Below are positions 9,137-17,225 of a stretch of 64,000 nucleotides of DNA, in pieces. The stretch is from assembly GCF_020097835.1 (NCBI RefSeq), contig NZ_CP083667.1:358801-422800 (forward strand), given 5' to 3'. The translations under genes and the position numbers were made by a program. The stretch comes from Haloprofundus halobius. Its GTDB lineage: Archaea; Halobacteriota; Halobacteria; Halobacteriales; Haloferacaceae. Each line of letters opens with the position of its first letter. Position 1 is the first letter of the stretch. The notes under the pieces are model-generated. The model was not told the origin of the DNA, made no database searches, and saw only the letters and a list, made by a program, of their open reading frames with translations.

Positions 9137-9919
9137 ATGCGTTCAGTAGCCAATACGCCGGTTTCACGGGACGGAAAGTCGATACTCATCGCGATGGATC
9201 ACGGTCTCGAACGCGGTCCGGGCGTCTTCGAGTCGGTGCCCGAGCGCGCCGACCCCTCGACCGTCTTCGACATCGCGACCCACGACGCGGTCACCGGACT
9301 GGCTGTACAGAAAGGAGTCGCAGAGACGTACTATCCCTCCTACGAGGACGACGTCACCCTCGTCGCGAAGCTCAACGGGAAGACCGGGATGGTGATGGGC
9401 GACCGGTACGCGCCGCCCATCTGGTCGGTGGCGGACGCGGCCGAACTGGGCGCCGATGCCATCGGCTACACGGTTTACACCGGGTCGAACCGCGAGGCGG
9501 AGATGTTCAAGGAGTTCAGCTCGGCGCGCGACGACGCCCGCGACGCCGACCTGCCGGTCGTCCTCTGGTCGTACCCGCGCGGGCAGGGGGTCAACGACCA
9601 CGACGCCCCCGACACCGTCGCCTACGCGGCGCGCATCGGCCTCGAACTCGGGGCAGACCTCGCGAAGATAAAGCATCCCGGCACGCAGGAGGCCGTCGAG
9701 TGGGCAGTCCACGTCGCCGGCGAACTCCCCGTGCTGATGAGCGGCGGAGCCTCGGTGGACGAGGAGGCGTTCCTTCGCGACGTGGAGACGTTCATGAGCG
9801 CCGGCGGGCGCGGTCTCACCGTCGGCCGGAACATCTGGCAGCGCGAGGATCCGACCGCCGTCCTCGACAAACTCGAACGGCTCGTCTACGAGGACGCCAC
9901 CGTCGACGATGTCGTCTGA
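9137..9919 (+). CDS. Class I (DeoC/FbaB-type) sugar-phosphate aldolase
   Basis: This 260-residue TIM barrel matches the archaeal class I fructose-bisphosphate aldolase family. Recognisable pieces are ILIAMDHGLERGPG near residue 16, the LAKIKHPG strand with candidate Schiff-base lysines K177/K179, the LMSGGASVDEE phosphate loop and GGRGLTVGRNIWQ near the end. It would split a phosphorylated ketose into two trioses. It is divergent from the PfkB kinase, and sulfatase 1 follows after a GGAGGTG ribosome-binding site. It may serve general glycolysis, but the context suggests a pathway-specific aldolase. Confidence 0.85.
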   Translation: MRSVANTPVSRDGKSILIAMDHGLERGPGVFESVPERADPSTVFDIATHDAVTGLAVQKGVAETYYPSYEDDVTLVAKLNGKTGMVMGDRYAPPIWSVADAAELGADAIGYTVYTGSNREAEMFKEFSSARDDARDADLPVVLWSYPRGQGVNDHDAPDTVAYAARIGLELGADLAKIKHPGTQEAVEWAVHVAGELPVLMSGGASVDEEAFLRDVETFMSAGGRGLTVGRNIWQREDPTAVLDKLERLVYEDATVDDVV

Positions 9920-9958
9920 ACCCCGCAAGCGCGGACCGGGAGGTGCGCGCGACGACCG

Positions 9959-11530
9959 ATGAGGATACTCTACGTCGACTGTGACTCGCTCAGGGCCGAC
10001 CACCTGGGCTGTTACGGCTACCACCGGAACACGACGCCGACCGTCGACGCGCTCGCCGACGACGGGATGCGGTTCACCGACTACTACGCGTCGGACCTCC
10101 CCTGTCTCCCCTCGCGGACGGCGCTCGTCACCGGCCGGTTCGGCATCCACACCGGCGTCGTCAACCACGGCGGACTCGCGTCGGAGCCCCGACGGACCGG
10201 CCGCGACCGGGGCTTTTCGACTGCCGACCGGTTCCGGACGCTGCCGGCCGTTCTCCGCGACGCCGACCACCGAACGGCGCTGGTCAGCTCGTTCCCGACC
10301 CGCCACGGGACCTGGCACGTCCTCGACGGCTTCGAGGAGTGGCGCGACACCGGCGGCTGCGGCTTCGAGCGCGCCGACGACGTCTACGCTCACGCCGAGG
10401 AGTGGCTCGACGCGCACGCGACGGAGGAGGACTGGTACCTCCACGTCAACTTCTGGGACCCCCACACCCCCTACGACACGCCCGTGGCGTACGGCAATCC
10501 CTTCGCGGACGACCCGGCGCCGGAGTGGCCCGACGAGGAGACGATCCGGGAGCACTGGGAGGGGTACGGGCCACACAGCGCCCGTGACCTCCACGGTGTC
10601 GGTAAGACTCCCGACGAGAGCGTCGACTGGGGCGCGGACCCCGGACTGGAGCGCACGCCCGCGCGAATCGAGTCCCGCGAGGACTACCGACAGTGGATCG
10701 ACGGCTACGACGTCGGCATCCGGTACATGGACGACTACATCGGGGAGTTGCTCGCGCGACTCGAACGTCACGGGGTCCGCGAGGAGACCCTGGTGATAGT
10801 CAGTGCCGACCACGGCGAGAACCAGGGCGAGTGTAACATCTACGGCGACCACCACACTGCCGACCGGCCGACCGGTCGCGTCCCGCTCGTGATGAGCGGG
10901 CCGGGCGTCGGGGCGGGCGTCGACGACGCGTTCCACTACGCGCTCGACCTCGCGCCGACGCTCGCCGAACTGGTCGGCGCCGACGCGCCGGAAGGATGGG
11001 ACGGCCGGTCGTTCGCGCCGGCGCTCGTCGACGCGGACGCAGACGCCGCCGTCTGTGCCGACGACGAGTCGGTGACCACCGACGGCGAGTACGGCCGCGA
11101 GTACCTCGTCCTGAGTCAGGGCGCGCTGACGTGCCAGCGCGGCGTCCGCTGGGAGAACTGGCTCCTACTTCGGACGTACCACGACGGCGTCCACGACTTC
11201 GACGACGTCGAACTCTACGACCTCGACGCCGACCCCCACCAGACGACCGACCTCGCGGACGAACGCCCCGACGTCGTCGGCGAGGGGAGCCGCCGCCTCG
11301 AAGCGTGGCACGCCGACCGGATGACGGAGTCCGCCCGCGGCGAGCGCGGCGGCAACCCCGACCCGCCCGCGGGACTCCGCGACCCGCTCTGGACCGTCAT
11401 CGAGGAGGGCGGACCGTACCACGCGACGCGGCGTCCCGGGAAGCTCCGACGGTACGTCGAGCGCCTCCGCGAGACCGACCGCGAGGCGATAGCGGACCGT
11501 CTCGAACGCCAGTACGGAGACGTGCTCTGA
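9959..11530 (+). CDS. Sulfatase 1 (formylglycine-type)
   Basis: This 523-residue alkaline-phosphatase-fold sulfatase starts MRILYVDCDSLRADHLG, with metal ligands D7/D9. It has the formylglycine motif C49-L-P-S-R53, so it is of the Cys type. Further family features are the HGTWHVLDGF-type strand, VNFWDPHTPYD (about 165) and SADHGENQGE (about 282). There is no signal peptide, so it is probably cytoplasmic and acts on imported sulfated sugars. It lies 39 bp behind the aldolase, with which it probably forms an operon. A formylglycine-generating enzyme would be needed and is not seen in the window. Confidence 0.93.
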   Translation: MRILYVDCDSLRADHLGCYGYHRNTTPTVDALADDGMRFTDYYASDLPCLPSRTALVTGRFGIHTGVVNHGGLASEPRRTGRDRGFSTADRFRTLPAVLRDADHRTALVSSFPTRHGTWHVLDGFEEWRDTGGCGFERADDVYAHAEEWLDAHATEEDWYLHVNFWDPHTPYDTPVAYGNPFADDPAPEWPDEETIREHWEGYGPHSARDLHGVGKTPDESVDWGADPGLERTPARIESREDYRQWIDGYDVGIRYMDDYIGELLARLERHGVREETLVIVSADHGENQGECNIYGDHHTADRPTGRVPLVMSGPGVGAGVDDAFHYALDLAPTLAELVGADAPEGWDGRSFAPALVDADADAAVCADDESVTTDGEYGREYLVLSQGALTCQRGVRWENWLLLRTYHDGVHDFDDVELYDLDADPHQTTDLADERPDVVGEGSRRLEAWHADRMTESARGERGGNPDPPAGLRDPLWTVIEEGGPYHATRRPGKLRRYVERLRETDREAIADRLERQYGDVL

Positions 11531-11560
11531 GGCGGACGCGCCGACGCGGTGCGCGAGACG

Positions 11561-12622
11561 TCACGGGTCGCGGCGTCGAGGTCCGCTCCCCGCCAGCACG
11601 TCCGCGACCGACACCCACTCGTTGTCGCGAGCGACGCTCTCGTAGATAGTGAACACCGTCGCCAGTGTCCGGAGGTTGTCCCGTCCGCTGGAGAGCGGTT
11701 CCGTGCGGGTTTCGACGCAGTTCGCGAAGTGGACGAGCTCGTTGACGAACCCGCTCTCGCTCGGAAGCTCGACATCTGCCGGAATCTCGTCGAACTCGCG
11801 AGGCGCGTCGGAGCGGCTGATACGCGGCGCCGTCGTCGCCTCGCCTTCCGCCGGGAGCGCGTGGACGACCCGCTCCTCGCCGAAGAGCCAGAACCCCTCG
11901 CCGTACGGGAACCCCGCCGCGGAGTAGGTGTCGAACACGTCGACCATCGCGCCGTTCTCCATCTCGAGGAGTCCAACGCAGTAGTCTTCGGCGTCCTCGA
12001 ACGCGGGGTCGACTGTCTTCGCGAGCGCCGTGACGCGGCGAGGCTCACCGAGGAAGTACCGGAGCAGGTCGAGTCTGTGGACGAGGACGCTGATGACGCC
12101 GCCCCCGCCGGCTTTCTCCCCGTCGAACAGCCAGTGATCGGTGTCGACGTGTTCCCGGAGGTTCTGCACCGCGTCGAACCGGGCGTGGTGGACTTCGCCG
12201 AGTTCGCCGTCGGCGAGTCGTCGTTCCACCGCCCGGTTGTGAGGGTCGTACCGCTGAGTCTGTCCGACCATGAGCGTCAGGTCCCGTTCGTCCGCGATGT
12301 CGACGAGTTCGCGAGCCTGTTCCATCGACGTCACGAACGGTTTCTCGACGTGCACGTGGAGCCCCGCTTCCAGCGCGGCCTTCGCTGCGGGGTAGTGCAG
12401 TACGTGCGGCAGGATGACGTCAACCGCGTCGATATCGGCCTCCACGACGAACGTCTCGAACTCCGTCCACCGATCCGTCTCGAACTCTTCCGCGGCGGCT
12501 TTCGCAGCCGACTCGTCGACGTCACAGACTCCGCCGACGCGGAGTTCGTCGAACTGCCGGTACGCTGGAAAGTGCGCGTCCGCGATGCCGCCGACACCGA
12601 GTATTCCGACGTCTAACGCCAT
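11561..12622 (-). CDS. Gfo/Idh/MocA family oxidoreductase
   Basis: This 353-residue protein has the Rossmann motif GILGVGGIADAHFPA (residue 8 on), the HVEKPFVTSMEQA catalytic segment (about 96), MVGQTQRYDPHN (about 117) and a C-terminal domain with GGGGVISVLVHRLDLLRY. It converges on sulfatase 1 (30 bp gap) and is divergent from the zinc alcohol dehydrogenase. It likely oxidises a sugar intermediate. Confidence 0.9.
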   Translation of the reverse strand: MALDVGILGVGGIADAHFPAYRQFDELRVGGVCDVDESAAKAAAEEFETDRWTEFETFVVEADIDAVDVILPHVLHYPAAKAALEAGLHVHVEKPFVTSMEQARELVDIADERDLTLMVGQTQRYDPHNRAVERRLADGELGEVHHARFDAVQNLREHVDTDHWLFDGEKAGGGGVISVLVHRLDLLRYFLGEPRRVTALAKTVDPAFEDAEDYCVGLLEMENGAMVDVFDTYSAAGFPYGEGFWLFGEERVVHALPAEGEATTAPRISRSDAPREFDEIPADVELPSESGFVNELVHFANCVETRTEPLSSGRDNLRTLATVFTIYESVARDNEWVSVADVLAGSGPRRRDP

Positions 12623-12669
12623 GGACGAACGTCTCGCTCATCGGTGATAGATGCTTCCGTGCGACCGTC

Positions 12670-12686
12670 GAGGGGGATTGCCCCTC
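12670..12686. promoter_or_regulatory. GC-rich inverted repeat between divergent genes
   Basis: GAGGGG (12670-12675) and CCCCTC (12681-12686) are perfect arms around GATTG. They lie between the Gfo/Idh start at 12622 and the dehydrogenase promoter. This could be an operator for one or both genes. Confidence 0.3.
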
Positions 12687-12709
12687 CTCGGCGTTTCCGT
12701 AACCAGTAG

Positions 12710-12717
12710 TTATTTGA
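12710..12717 (+). promoter_or_regulatory. TATA-like box of the zinc dehydrogenase
   Basis: TTATTTGA is centred about 27 bp upstream of ATG 12740, the spacing of a leaderless haloarchaeal promoter. This favours 12740 over the internal ATG at 12788 as the start. Confidence 0.45.
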
Positions 12718-12739
12718 GGATAATGAGTCGTGTCTAGGT

Positions 12740-13810
12740 ATGGGTAGGCAAGCCACATCAGCGTATGCCGAAGAGCACGCCGACCGGATGTCGGCCGTCG
12801 TCAACTACGAACCGGAAGCGGTGGAACTCCGCGAGGTCGAGGTCCCCGAAATCGAGGACGGGGAGGCTCTGATCCGCGTCGAGGCGGTGGGAATCTGCGG
12901 CAGCGACGTCCACCAGTGGCACGGGAGCCACAGTTGGCCCGTCAACTACCCGGTGACGCTCGGCCACGAGTTCGGGGGCGTCGTCGAGGAAATTCAGGGG
13001 AGCGACGAGTTCGAAGCCGGCGACCGCGTCGTCAGCGAGACGGCCGCCGAGATCGACGAGACGTCGCCGCTCAGTCGTCGCGGGCTCTACAACCTCGACC
13101 CCTCGCGAAAGGGGTTCGGCTACGGGACCGACGGCGCGATGGCGCGGTACGTCGCGGTCCCGATCCGCTGTCTCCACCACATTCCCGACGACCTCTCCTT
13201 CGAGCGCGCCGCGTTGACCGAACCGTGCAGCGTCGCCTACAACGCCGTCTGCGGTAACGCCGACGTCAACCCCGGCGACAGCGTGTTGGTGCTCGGGCCG
13301 GGACCGATCGGACTCCTCTGCGTCCAGATGGCGGCGCTGTCGGGCGCGAGCACCGTCGTCGCCAGCGGACTGCCAGCCGACCAGGACCGACTCGACGTCG
13401 CCGAGGAACTCGGCGCGACGCACACCGTCACCGGCGACGCCGTCGAGTTCGTCGACGGTCTCGGCGACGGGCTCGGCGTCGACACCGTCATCGACGCCGC
13501 GGGGGTCTCCGCGACGTTCGAGACGGCGATGGACGTGGTCAGACCGGACGGCCACATCACCAAGGTCGGGTGGGGTCCCCAGCCGATGGAGTACAGCATG
13601 GACCCCGTCGTCCAGAAGGCCGTCACGGTGCAGGGGAGCTTCTCGCACACGTGGGAGATCTGGGAGAAGGTCATCACGCTCCTCGGGACGGGGCAACTCG
13701 ACGTCGAACCCGTCGTCGACCGCGTCGCTCCGCTGGAGGAGTGGCGGGAGTGCTTCGAGGGGATGCACGAACGCGAGTACATCAAGTGCGTGCTGACGCC
13801 GAACGAATGA
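12740..13810 (+). CDS. Medium-chain zinc-type alcohol/sugar dehydrogenase
   Basis: This 356-residue MDR protein has GICGSDVHQWHG (catalytic-zinc Cys and His), GHEFGGVV, and the NAD-binding VLVLGPGPIGLLCVQMA segment. It resembles sorbitol/threonine dehydrogenases. The four cysteines of the structural zinc lobe are absent: the region reads GLYNLDPSRKGFGYG where family members have Cys residues. Start 12740 is chosen from the TATA spacing; ATG 12788 (MSAVVNYEPE) matches homologs slightly better. A 21-codon reading frame links it to the following isomerase gene. It probably oxidises a polyol or sugar intermediate. Confidence 0.88.
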   Translation: MGRQATSAYAEEHADRMSAVVNYEPEAVELREVEVPEIEDGEALIRVEAVGICGSDVHQWHGSHSWPVNYPVTLGHEFGGVVEEIQGSDEFEAGDRVVSETAAEIDETSPLSRRGLYNLDPSRKGFGYGTDGAMARYVAVPIRCLHHIPDDLSFERAALTEPCSVAYNAVCGNADVNPGDSVLVLGPGPIGLLCVQMAALSGASTVVASGLPADQDRLDVAEELGATHTVTGDAVEFVDGLGDGLGVDTVIDAAGVSATFETAMDVVRPDGHITKVGWGPQPMEYSMDPVVQKAVTVQGSFSHTWEIWEKVITLLGTGQLDVEPVVDRVAPLEEWRECFEGMHEREYIKCVLTPNE

Positions 13811-13872
13811 GCCGGAACGCACACGCGGCCCCCGACGTCCCCCACTCCGACCGCCCGGAGGTGACTCACTGA
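13807..13872 (+). CDS. Possible 21-residue linking microprotein
   Basis: A reading frame of 21 codons starts in an ATGA overlap with the stop of the dehydrogenase. It ends two bases before the ATG of the isomerase, with a GGAGGTGA ribosome-binding site inside it. The peptide (MSRNAHAAPDVPHSDRPEV) has no recognisable domain. It may only serve translational coupling. Confidence 0.25.
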   Translation: MSRNAHAAPDVPHSDRPEVTH

Positions 13873-13873
13873 G

Positions 13874-14770
13874 ATGCCGCTCGCCGCGTTCCCGAAGTGC
13901 TACCTTAGCATGTTGATGGAGGGCGAGATGCGCCACGAGGAGTGGTTCGACGTCGCGAGCGAGATCGACGTCGACGGCGTCGAGTTCTATTGGGGCATCA
14001 CGCCCGACGACGACCCCGAGGAACTCGACCGCCTCCGGTCGGCCGCCGCCGACCGTGGGCTCTCGATTCCGATGATGTGTTACTCCCCGGACTTCACGCA
14101 CCCCGACCCAGACGTGCGCCGCGAGGAAGTCGAACGGGAGAAGCGCGCCATCGAAGCGACCGCGCGACTCGGCGGGAGCTACTGCCGCGTCCTCTCGGGG
14201 CAGCGCCGGCCGGAGGTGTCGCGCGAGGAAGGTCTCTCGTGGGTGAGCGACTGCATCGAGGAGCTGATTCCGTACGCGGCCGACCGCGAAGTGACGCTCG
14301 TCCTCGAGAACCATTACAAGGACGACTACTGGGAGCACCCGGAGTTCGCCCAACAGAAGGAGGAGTTCCTCGACCTGCTCGACCGCATCGAGGAGAGCCC
14401 GTGGTTCGGCGTCAACTACGATCCCTCGAACGCCATCATCGCCGACGACGACCCCATAGAACTGCTGGAGGCGGTGGCCGACCGCGTCGTGACCTGCCAC
14501 GCCAGCGACCGCTACCTCGAGGGCGGGACCATCGAGGACCTCCGCGAGATGGAGGCCGAGGGCGGGCAGGGCTACGCCGACATCCTCCAGCACGGCGTCG
14601 TCGGCGAGGGGATGATAGATTACGACGCCGTCTTCTCGATTCTCGCCGACGCCGGCTTCGACGGCTGGATCTCCATCGAGGACGGCTACGACGCGGAGAA
14701 GGGGAAGGAACACCTCGACCGCTCCGCGCAGTTCCTCCGCGGGAAGATGGCCGAGTACGGCCTGCCGTAG
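13874..14770 (+). CDS. Xylose-isomerase-like TIM-barrel protein
   Basis: This 298-residue sugar phosphate isomerase/epimerase family protein has GVEFYWGITPDDDPEEL (about 35), the metal-site segments LVLENHYKDDYWEHP (about 140), FGVNYDPSNAIIADDD (about 178) and TCHASDRYLEGGTIE (about 208), and the end WISIEDGYDAEKG. It is coupled to the zinc dehydrogenase. Within the locus it is a candidate for isomerisation or elimination on an oxidised sugar. Confidence 0.85.
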   Translation: MPLAAFPKCYLSMLMEGEMRHEEWFDVASEIDVDGVEFYWGITPDDDPEELDRLRSAAADRGLSIPMMCYSPDFTHPDPDVRREEVEREKRAIEATARLGGSYCRVLSGQRRPEVSREEGLSWVSDCIEELIPYAADREVTLVLENHYKDDYWEHPEFAQQKEEFLDLLDRIEESPWFGVNYDPSNAIIADDDPIELLEAVADRVVTCHASDRYLEGGTIEDLREMEAEGGQGYADILQHGVVGEGMIDYDAVFSILADAGFDGWISIEDGYDAEKGKEHLDRSAQFLRGKMAEYGLP

Positions 14771-14796
14771 CGTTCACACGGTCGCACTCTCTCGCG

Positions 14797-15648
14797 TCAG
14801 TCGTCTCCTTCGACGATTTCGAACATACAGCCCTGCTCGATGTGGTGGACCGGCAGGTCGGAGAACGCCTCGTCGAGGTGGTCGGCGAGCAGTTTCATAC
14901 TTCTCACCTCGCTCGTCGCGTGGTTGGCGACGACGACCGGGACGCCGGCGTCGACGGCGACGTGGCCGTCCCGCCAGTAGGAGAAGCCGTCGTCCGAGCA
15001 GACGACGAGGTCCGGGTCGTACGCGTCGAACATGTGTCGGAAGGGCGTTATCGCGCCCGTCCCGACGACGATGCGGGAGACGGGTGTCTCTCCGTCGCCG
15101 AGCAATTCGACAGCGTCCTGTCCCACGTCACCGAGTTCGGCAGCCATCTGGCTGGCCGCCTCTCGCGCCGGTCGCTCCGCCACCTCGTAGACGCGGTAGT
15201 AGTCGCCGGGACCGAACGCTCTCGGCGGTTCAGGCATCCTGCCGACCGGCACCTCGTCCTCCTCGTCGAAGCCGAGGTGGGCGCCCCACGCGTCCGGGAC
15301 GCCGATGCCGGGGAACTGGTCCAGGAGATCGTGACACCGGAGCACGACGAGGTCGTGCGCCTCGATGAACGCCTGCTTCTCGTCTATCAGCTCGACGACG
15401 CGCGGCGGGTGGTTGTCGCGAATCGGTTCGTCCTCGTGGTCGTAGTACGTCCCCTCGTGGGTGAGGAAGACGTTGCAGCCGAGGTCGACGGCGCGTTCGA
15501 GCGCCCACCGGTAGCTCATCCAGCCGACTGCGAGACCCTCGATCTCGGCGTCCGGGTCGCCCGCCTTGAACGTGTCGACGGTGTCGTCCCAGTCGACCCA
15601 GCCGCCGTCGAGCGACTGTAGGTAGTCGCGGAGCTCGCTCGCCTTCAT
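14797..15648 (-). CDS. NIF3-like dinuclear metal-centre protein
   Basis: This 283-residue protein starts at ATG 15648 (MKASELRDYLQSLDGGWVD). Metal-ligand segments are VFLTHEGTYYDHED (about 60) and VVVANHATSEVRSMK (about 235), which match the two His-rich ends of NIF3/DUF34 proteins. A longer open frame upstream is only the shadow of the glycosidase gene. Its ATG overlaps the stop of the upstream glycosidase gene by 4 bp (ATGA), so the two are translationally coupled. The molecular role of NIF3 proteins is unsettled (metal-dependent hydrolase or metal insertion). Coupling to a metal-dependent glycosidase suggests an accessory or hydrolase role here. Confidence 0.8.
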   Translation of the reverse strand: MKASELRDYLQSLDGGWVDWDDTVDTFKAGDPDAEIEGLAVGWMSYRWALERAVDLGCNVFLTHEGTYYDHEDEPIRDNHPPRVVELIDEKQAFIEAHDLVVLRCHDLLDQFPGIGVPDAWGAHLGFDEEDEVPVGRMPEPPRAFGPGDYYRVYEVAERPAREAASQMAAELGDVGQDAVELLGDGETPVSRIVVGTGAITPFRHMFDAYDPDLVVCSDDGFSYWRDGHVAVDAGVPVVVANHATSEVRSMKLLADHLDEAFSDLPVHHIEQGCMFEIVEGDD

Positions 15649-17225
15649 CGGCTCACCTCCGCGGAGAGACGGACCACACGGAGTTCGCGCGGGGCGAGTT
15701 CGACCTCGACCGCACCATCGCTCATCTCCAGCGACCGTCCGCGGTCGTCTTCCCCCAGCTGGCCGACGGTTCGCGCCGACGCGACGCCGAAGACGCCGGG
15801 GGCGACCGTCGCCGTTCGGGGCTCGTCGCTCGCGTTCAGCAGGCCGACGTCGAGTTCGTCCGCGCCGGCCGCCGGGTTCGCGCCGTCTGTCACCCCGCCG
15901 GCTGTCCCGCCCGCACCGTCGATGGACGCGTCCCCGATTCCGGCCGCCCGCGACGGGCGGACGAAGGGGACGAGCACCGGCGGCTCGGGGAGGTTGAGGA
16001 CGCGCCCGCGCTCGGGGAGCGTCGGCGCAGCGCCCGACTCGGCGACTGGCTGGACGAGCGGCGTCGCGTGCTCTGCGGCTGCGCCGACCGTGTGCGCCCG
16101 GCTCTCGTCGAAGGCGCCCTCGTGTGGGCGCAGGTGGTAGCGCGCTCGCACTCGCCCAGGCTGGTGGGCGCGGAAGTTCGTGTTGTAGTAGTTCGTGCTC
16201 ACCCACCCGAGCAGGAGCGCCCGGTCGAGGGAGAACTCCCGGCTGTGCTCGCCGAAGCGGAAGCCGCCGAACTGCACCATCGGGTTCAACGGACAGCCGA
16301 CGGTGACGCCGCGATGCTCGTTCGACAGTTCGACCCACCGCTGGGCGGTGAAGTAATCCCGACAGGAGCCGGGGAATTGGTCGGCGCCGGGCCGCATCGC
16401 CTGTCCACCGACGTCGACGTGCGCCCGCGGCTCCGGCAGGTCGAACGGGAAAGCGAGATACGTCGACGCCGGGCGGGTGTCGCGGCTCTCCTCCCACGTC
16501 GCCTCGACGACGACCTCGGCTCCCTCGTGCGGGACTGTCACCCGGAGGTCGACGGCGGAGTCGAGCCCCTCGACGGCGAGTCGCTGCCGGACGTCGTAAC
16601 CGTGCGGCGTCCGGTAGACCCGGTGACTGAGCACGCGCTCGGGGCCGTACCGCTCGGCGTGCCAGTCGCGCTGGTACCCCCACGTCGGGGACTCCCACGG
16701 GTCGTCGGCGCCGGCCTCGGCCTCGACGAGGTCGGGCGCGGCGTTCCACAGCCCGTCGGGGTTGTCCTCGCCCGCGGGCGGTGCGCGGAACAGTCGGTCC
16801 CGCGGCGCGTCGCCGCTCGGGTCGGCGAGTCGCTCGCGCACGACGCCCGCGAGGGGGTAGTCGCTCGCCTCGTCGGCCCACTCGCAGCCGAGGCGCTCGT
16901 CCCACCAGCCGGCGATTCCGCCCCTCTCCCGGTCGAACGTGATGCGGTAGGCGTCGGTCTCGACGACGCGCCGCTCGTCGAACGGCCAGCCCTCGTTCGG
17001 CGTGAGGTCCTCGGTCCGGACGACGGCGTAGCCGTACCCTGGGACGTCCGTCGGCGGGAGCAGGTACGTGTCGTCGTTGAACGAGCGGTCCTGCCAGTGG
17101 CGGGCCGACAAGTCGTCGTCGCCTCGGCCGCGTGGCTCGACGGCGTACTTCGAGACGGGCCCCGAAATCGTCCGCTCCCACGGGAGCGGGTTCGCGACGA
17201 GGACGCGGTCGAACTCGCCGTTCAT
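15645..17225 (-). CDS. C-terminal beta-domain partner of a split GH38-like (DUF5054) glycosidase
   Basis: This 526-residue protein begins MNGEFDRVLVANPLPWER, which is the linker sequence found inside full-length GH38/DUF5054 enzymes just after the catalytic domain. It continues with beta-sandwich strands: VVETDAYRITFDRERGG (about 82), ELSNEHRGVTVGCPL (about 295), and an end ELAPRELRVVRLS typical of alpha-mannosidase C-termini. No own catalytic domain is visible. Its ATG overlaps the stop of the catalytic-half gene by 4 bp. It should associate with that half to form one enzyme. The split may be an old frameshift fixed as two coupled genes. Confidence 0.78.
   Translation of the reverse strand: MNGEFDRVLVANPLPWERTISGPVSKYAVEPRGRGDDDLSARHWQDRSFNDDTYLLPPTDVPGYGYAVVRTEDLTPNEGWPFDERRVVETDAYRITFDRERGGIAGWWDERLGCEWADEASDYPLAGVVRERLADPSGDAPRDRLFRAPPAGEDNPDGLWNAAPDLVEAEAGADDPWESPTWGYQRDWHAERYGPERVLSHRVYRTPHGYDVRQRLAVEGLDSAVDLRVTVPHEGAEVVVEATWEESRDTRPASTYLAFPFDLPEPRAHVDVGGQAMRPGADQFPGSCRDYFTAQRWVELSNEHRGVTVGCPLNPMVQFGGFRFGEHSREFSLDRALLLGWVSTNYYNTNFRAHQPGRVRARYHLRPHEGAFDESRAHTVGAAAEHATPLVQPVAESGAAPTLPERGRVLNLPEPPVLVPFVRPSRAAGIGDASIDGAGGTAGGVTDGANPAAGADELDVGLLNASDEPRTATVAPGVFGVASARTVGQLGEDDRGRSLEMSDGAVEVELAPRELRVVRLSAEVSR

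Noticed and set aside
9164..10936. 590-codon minus-strand frame antisense to the aldolase and sulfatase 1
   Set aside because: It is antisense to two strongly recognised genes and is rich in Val/Arg/Asp repeats typical of shadow frames in GC-rich DNA.
12758..14713. 651-codon minus-strand frame antisense to the dehydrogenase and isomerase
   Set aside because: No family sequence; it is explained by codon bias of the two genes on the plus strand.
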